Part shown: in pieces, positions 34,993 to 35,473 of the stretch
How positions within the stretch are numbered: position 1 is the stretch's first letter
Layout: every line of letters begins with the position of its first letter
IMG/VR virus record: IMGVR_UViG_3300049491_000278
Span: 1 to 35,473 of that record
Direction: 5' to 3' (one strand)
DNA: 35,473 nt
DNA from: a virus
The notes under the pieces: model-generated
What the model saw: only the letters and a program-made list of their open reading frames with translations
What the model was told of the DNA's origin: nothing
Databases searched by the model: none
Program-made: the position numbers and the translations under genes

Positions 34993-35473
34993 ATGAAAAT
35001 AACAATCACAAAGAAAGAAGTAGATGAAAAAATCTTAAAAATATACAATCTTCCAAAAGAAACTATTGTGGAAATTGTAGATGATAGTCTTGCACAGAAA
35101 ATACTTGGTGCAACTATTACAAATACCATTTTACCAAAACCATCAGAATACTGGACTATTACAGATAAAGCAAGTGAAAAAACAAGTGATATACTTGCAA
35201 AAGCACGAAGTTTGTTTGATGTATATGTATACGATGAAAAAGATATTGATGCAGTATTCCCTGCACCAAAAAAAGACATAACAGTATCTTTCAAGAAATC
35301 TATAGAACCAGATGAAGAACATAGAAATAAGTCATACAATGATTTTATGTCAGAAAAAGACACATCATACATGACCATGCGACAGTATCTCTTGCTTTGT
35401 ATATATGTATGGGAAACTGAAAAACAACATCTTGATGTTATTGGTTGGACTCGTACGAGTTCGCTGTGGTCTG
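34993..35473 (+). CDS. DGR target protein B, 5' part (continues at 1-243)
   Basis: Paralog of 33103-33684. The first ~30 residues are nearly identical, then residues ~31-55 differ, including a five-residue insertion here (ILGATITNTILPKPSEYW against ILGAVSPKSLEYW). From 35191 the sequence equals copy A until the window ends, at the base before the first VR difference. Joined with base 128 it yields a complete 198-residue protein. It heads cassette B. Confidence 0.85.
   Translation, partial: MKITITKKEVDEKILKIYNLPKETIVEIVDDSLAQKILGATITNTILPKPSEYWTITDKASEKTSDILAKARSLFDVYVYDEKDIDAVFPAPKKDITVSFKKSIEPDEEHRNKSYNDFMSEKDTSYMTMRQYLLLCIYVWETEKQHLDVIGWTRTSSLWS
35191..35473 (+). repeat. Exact 283-base repeat within target gene B; window-end overlap
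   Basis: Identical to 33286-33568. The final 127 bases (35347-35473) equal 1-127. 127 is a common assembler k-mer length, so the overlap is probably an assembly junction and not a natural terminal repeat. Confidence 0.9.

Noticed and set aside
1-35473. CRISPR array
   Set aside because: The repeats found are few, unevenly spaced and next to start codons; no regular repeat-spacer pattern exists.

Overview
The window looks like an almost complete genome of a virulent, short-tailed (podovirus-like) double-stranded DNA phage. It is AT-rich, densely packed and almost entirely on the + strand. The last 127 bases (35347-35473) repeat the first 127 exactly, and the target-gene reading frame continues from the end of the window into its start. 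This fits a circular or circularly permuted genome of about 35.35 kb, but the overlap lies inside a repeated gene, so closure is not proven. The host is not identified. Stop codons are standard, most internal genes lack a Shine-Dalgarno, several genes look leaderless, and the gene at 26281 and the long fibre at 18755 recall proteins I associate with Candidate Phyla Radiation (Patescibacteria) and their phages. I treat a Patescibacteria host as a working guess.

Layout. 1-2506: back half of a two-unit accessory block (a variable-protein gene end, small proteins, a D12-class adenine methylase). 2519-8110: packaging and portal module (small basic proteins, DUF5681-type small-terminase candidate, large terminase, portal). 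8270-23075: virion genes (scaffold, major capsid protein, an intruding HNH endonuclease, P22 gp4-like connector, gp10-like nozzle, fibre, two internal/ejection proteins, long coiled-coil fibre, another virion protein). 23089-25933: lysis module (XhlA-like protein, papain-like peptidase fused to a DUF5675-like domain, small zincin, holin, lytic transglycosylase), closed by a strong terminator at 25957. 26281-28336: small zinc-ribbon and membrane proteins, an HNH-like protein and a RusA resolvase, with the only convincing minus-strand gene. 28583-32916: replication and recombination (initiator with embedded iterons, annealing protein, YqaJ exonuclease, SSB-like protein, NinB-like protein, winged-helix protein). 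33103-35473: front half of the accessory block.

The most interesting system is in the accessory block. Two paralogous genes (33103-33684, and 34993-35473 continuing at 1-243) share an exact 283-base stretch and then diverge abruptly in an 88-base segment. That segment carries the signature of a diversity-generating retroelement (DGR) variable region: all 18 differences can be explained by independent mutation of adenines in one template, mostly at AAY-type codons, followed by a conserved 3' end. No reverse transcriptase or template repeat is present in the window. Each target gene heads a cassette with the same order of three conserved intergenic leaders, but the genes between the leaders differ. 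The block therefore looks like a tandem duplication whose cargo was exchanged while its leaders were kept.

Regulation. Early promoters (28454, 29956, 32550, 25248) each have a DnaA-box-like 9-mer just upstream. Operon leaders at 28490 and 29991 fold into long hairpins whose loops are complementary to sequence just 5' of the hairpin (possible pseudoknots). A 123-base structured element precedes the first DGR target. The replication initiator gene carries in-frame iterons followed by an AT-rich stretch, like the lambda O gene origin.
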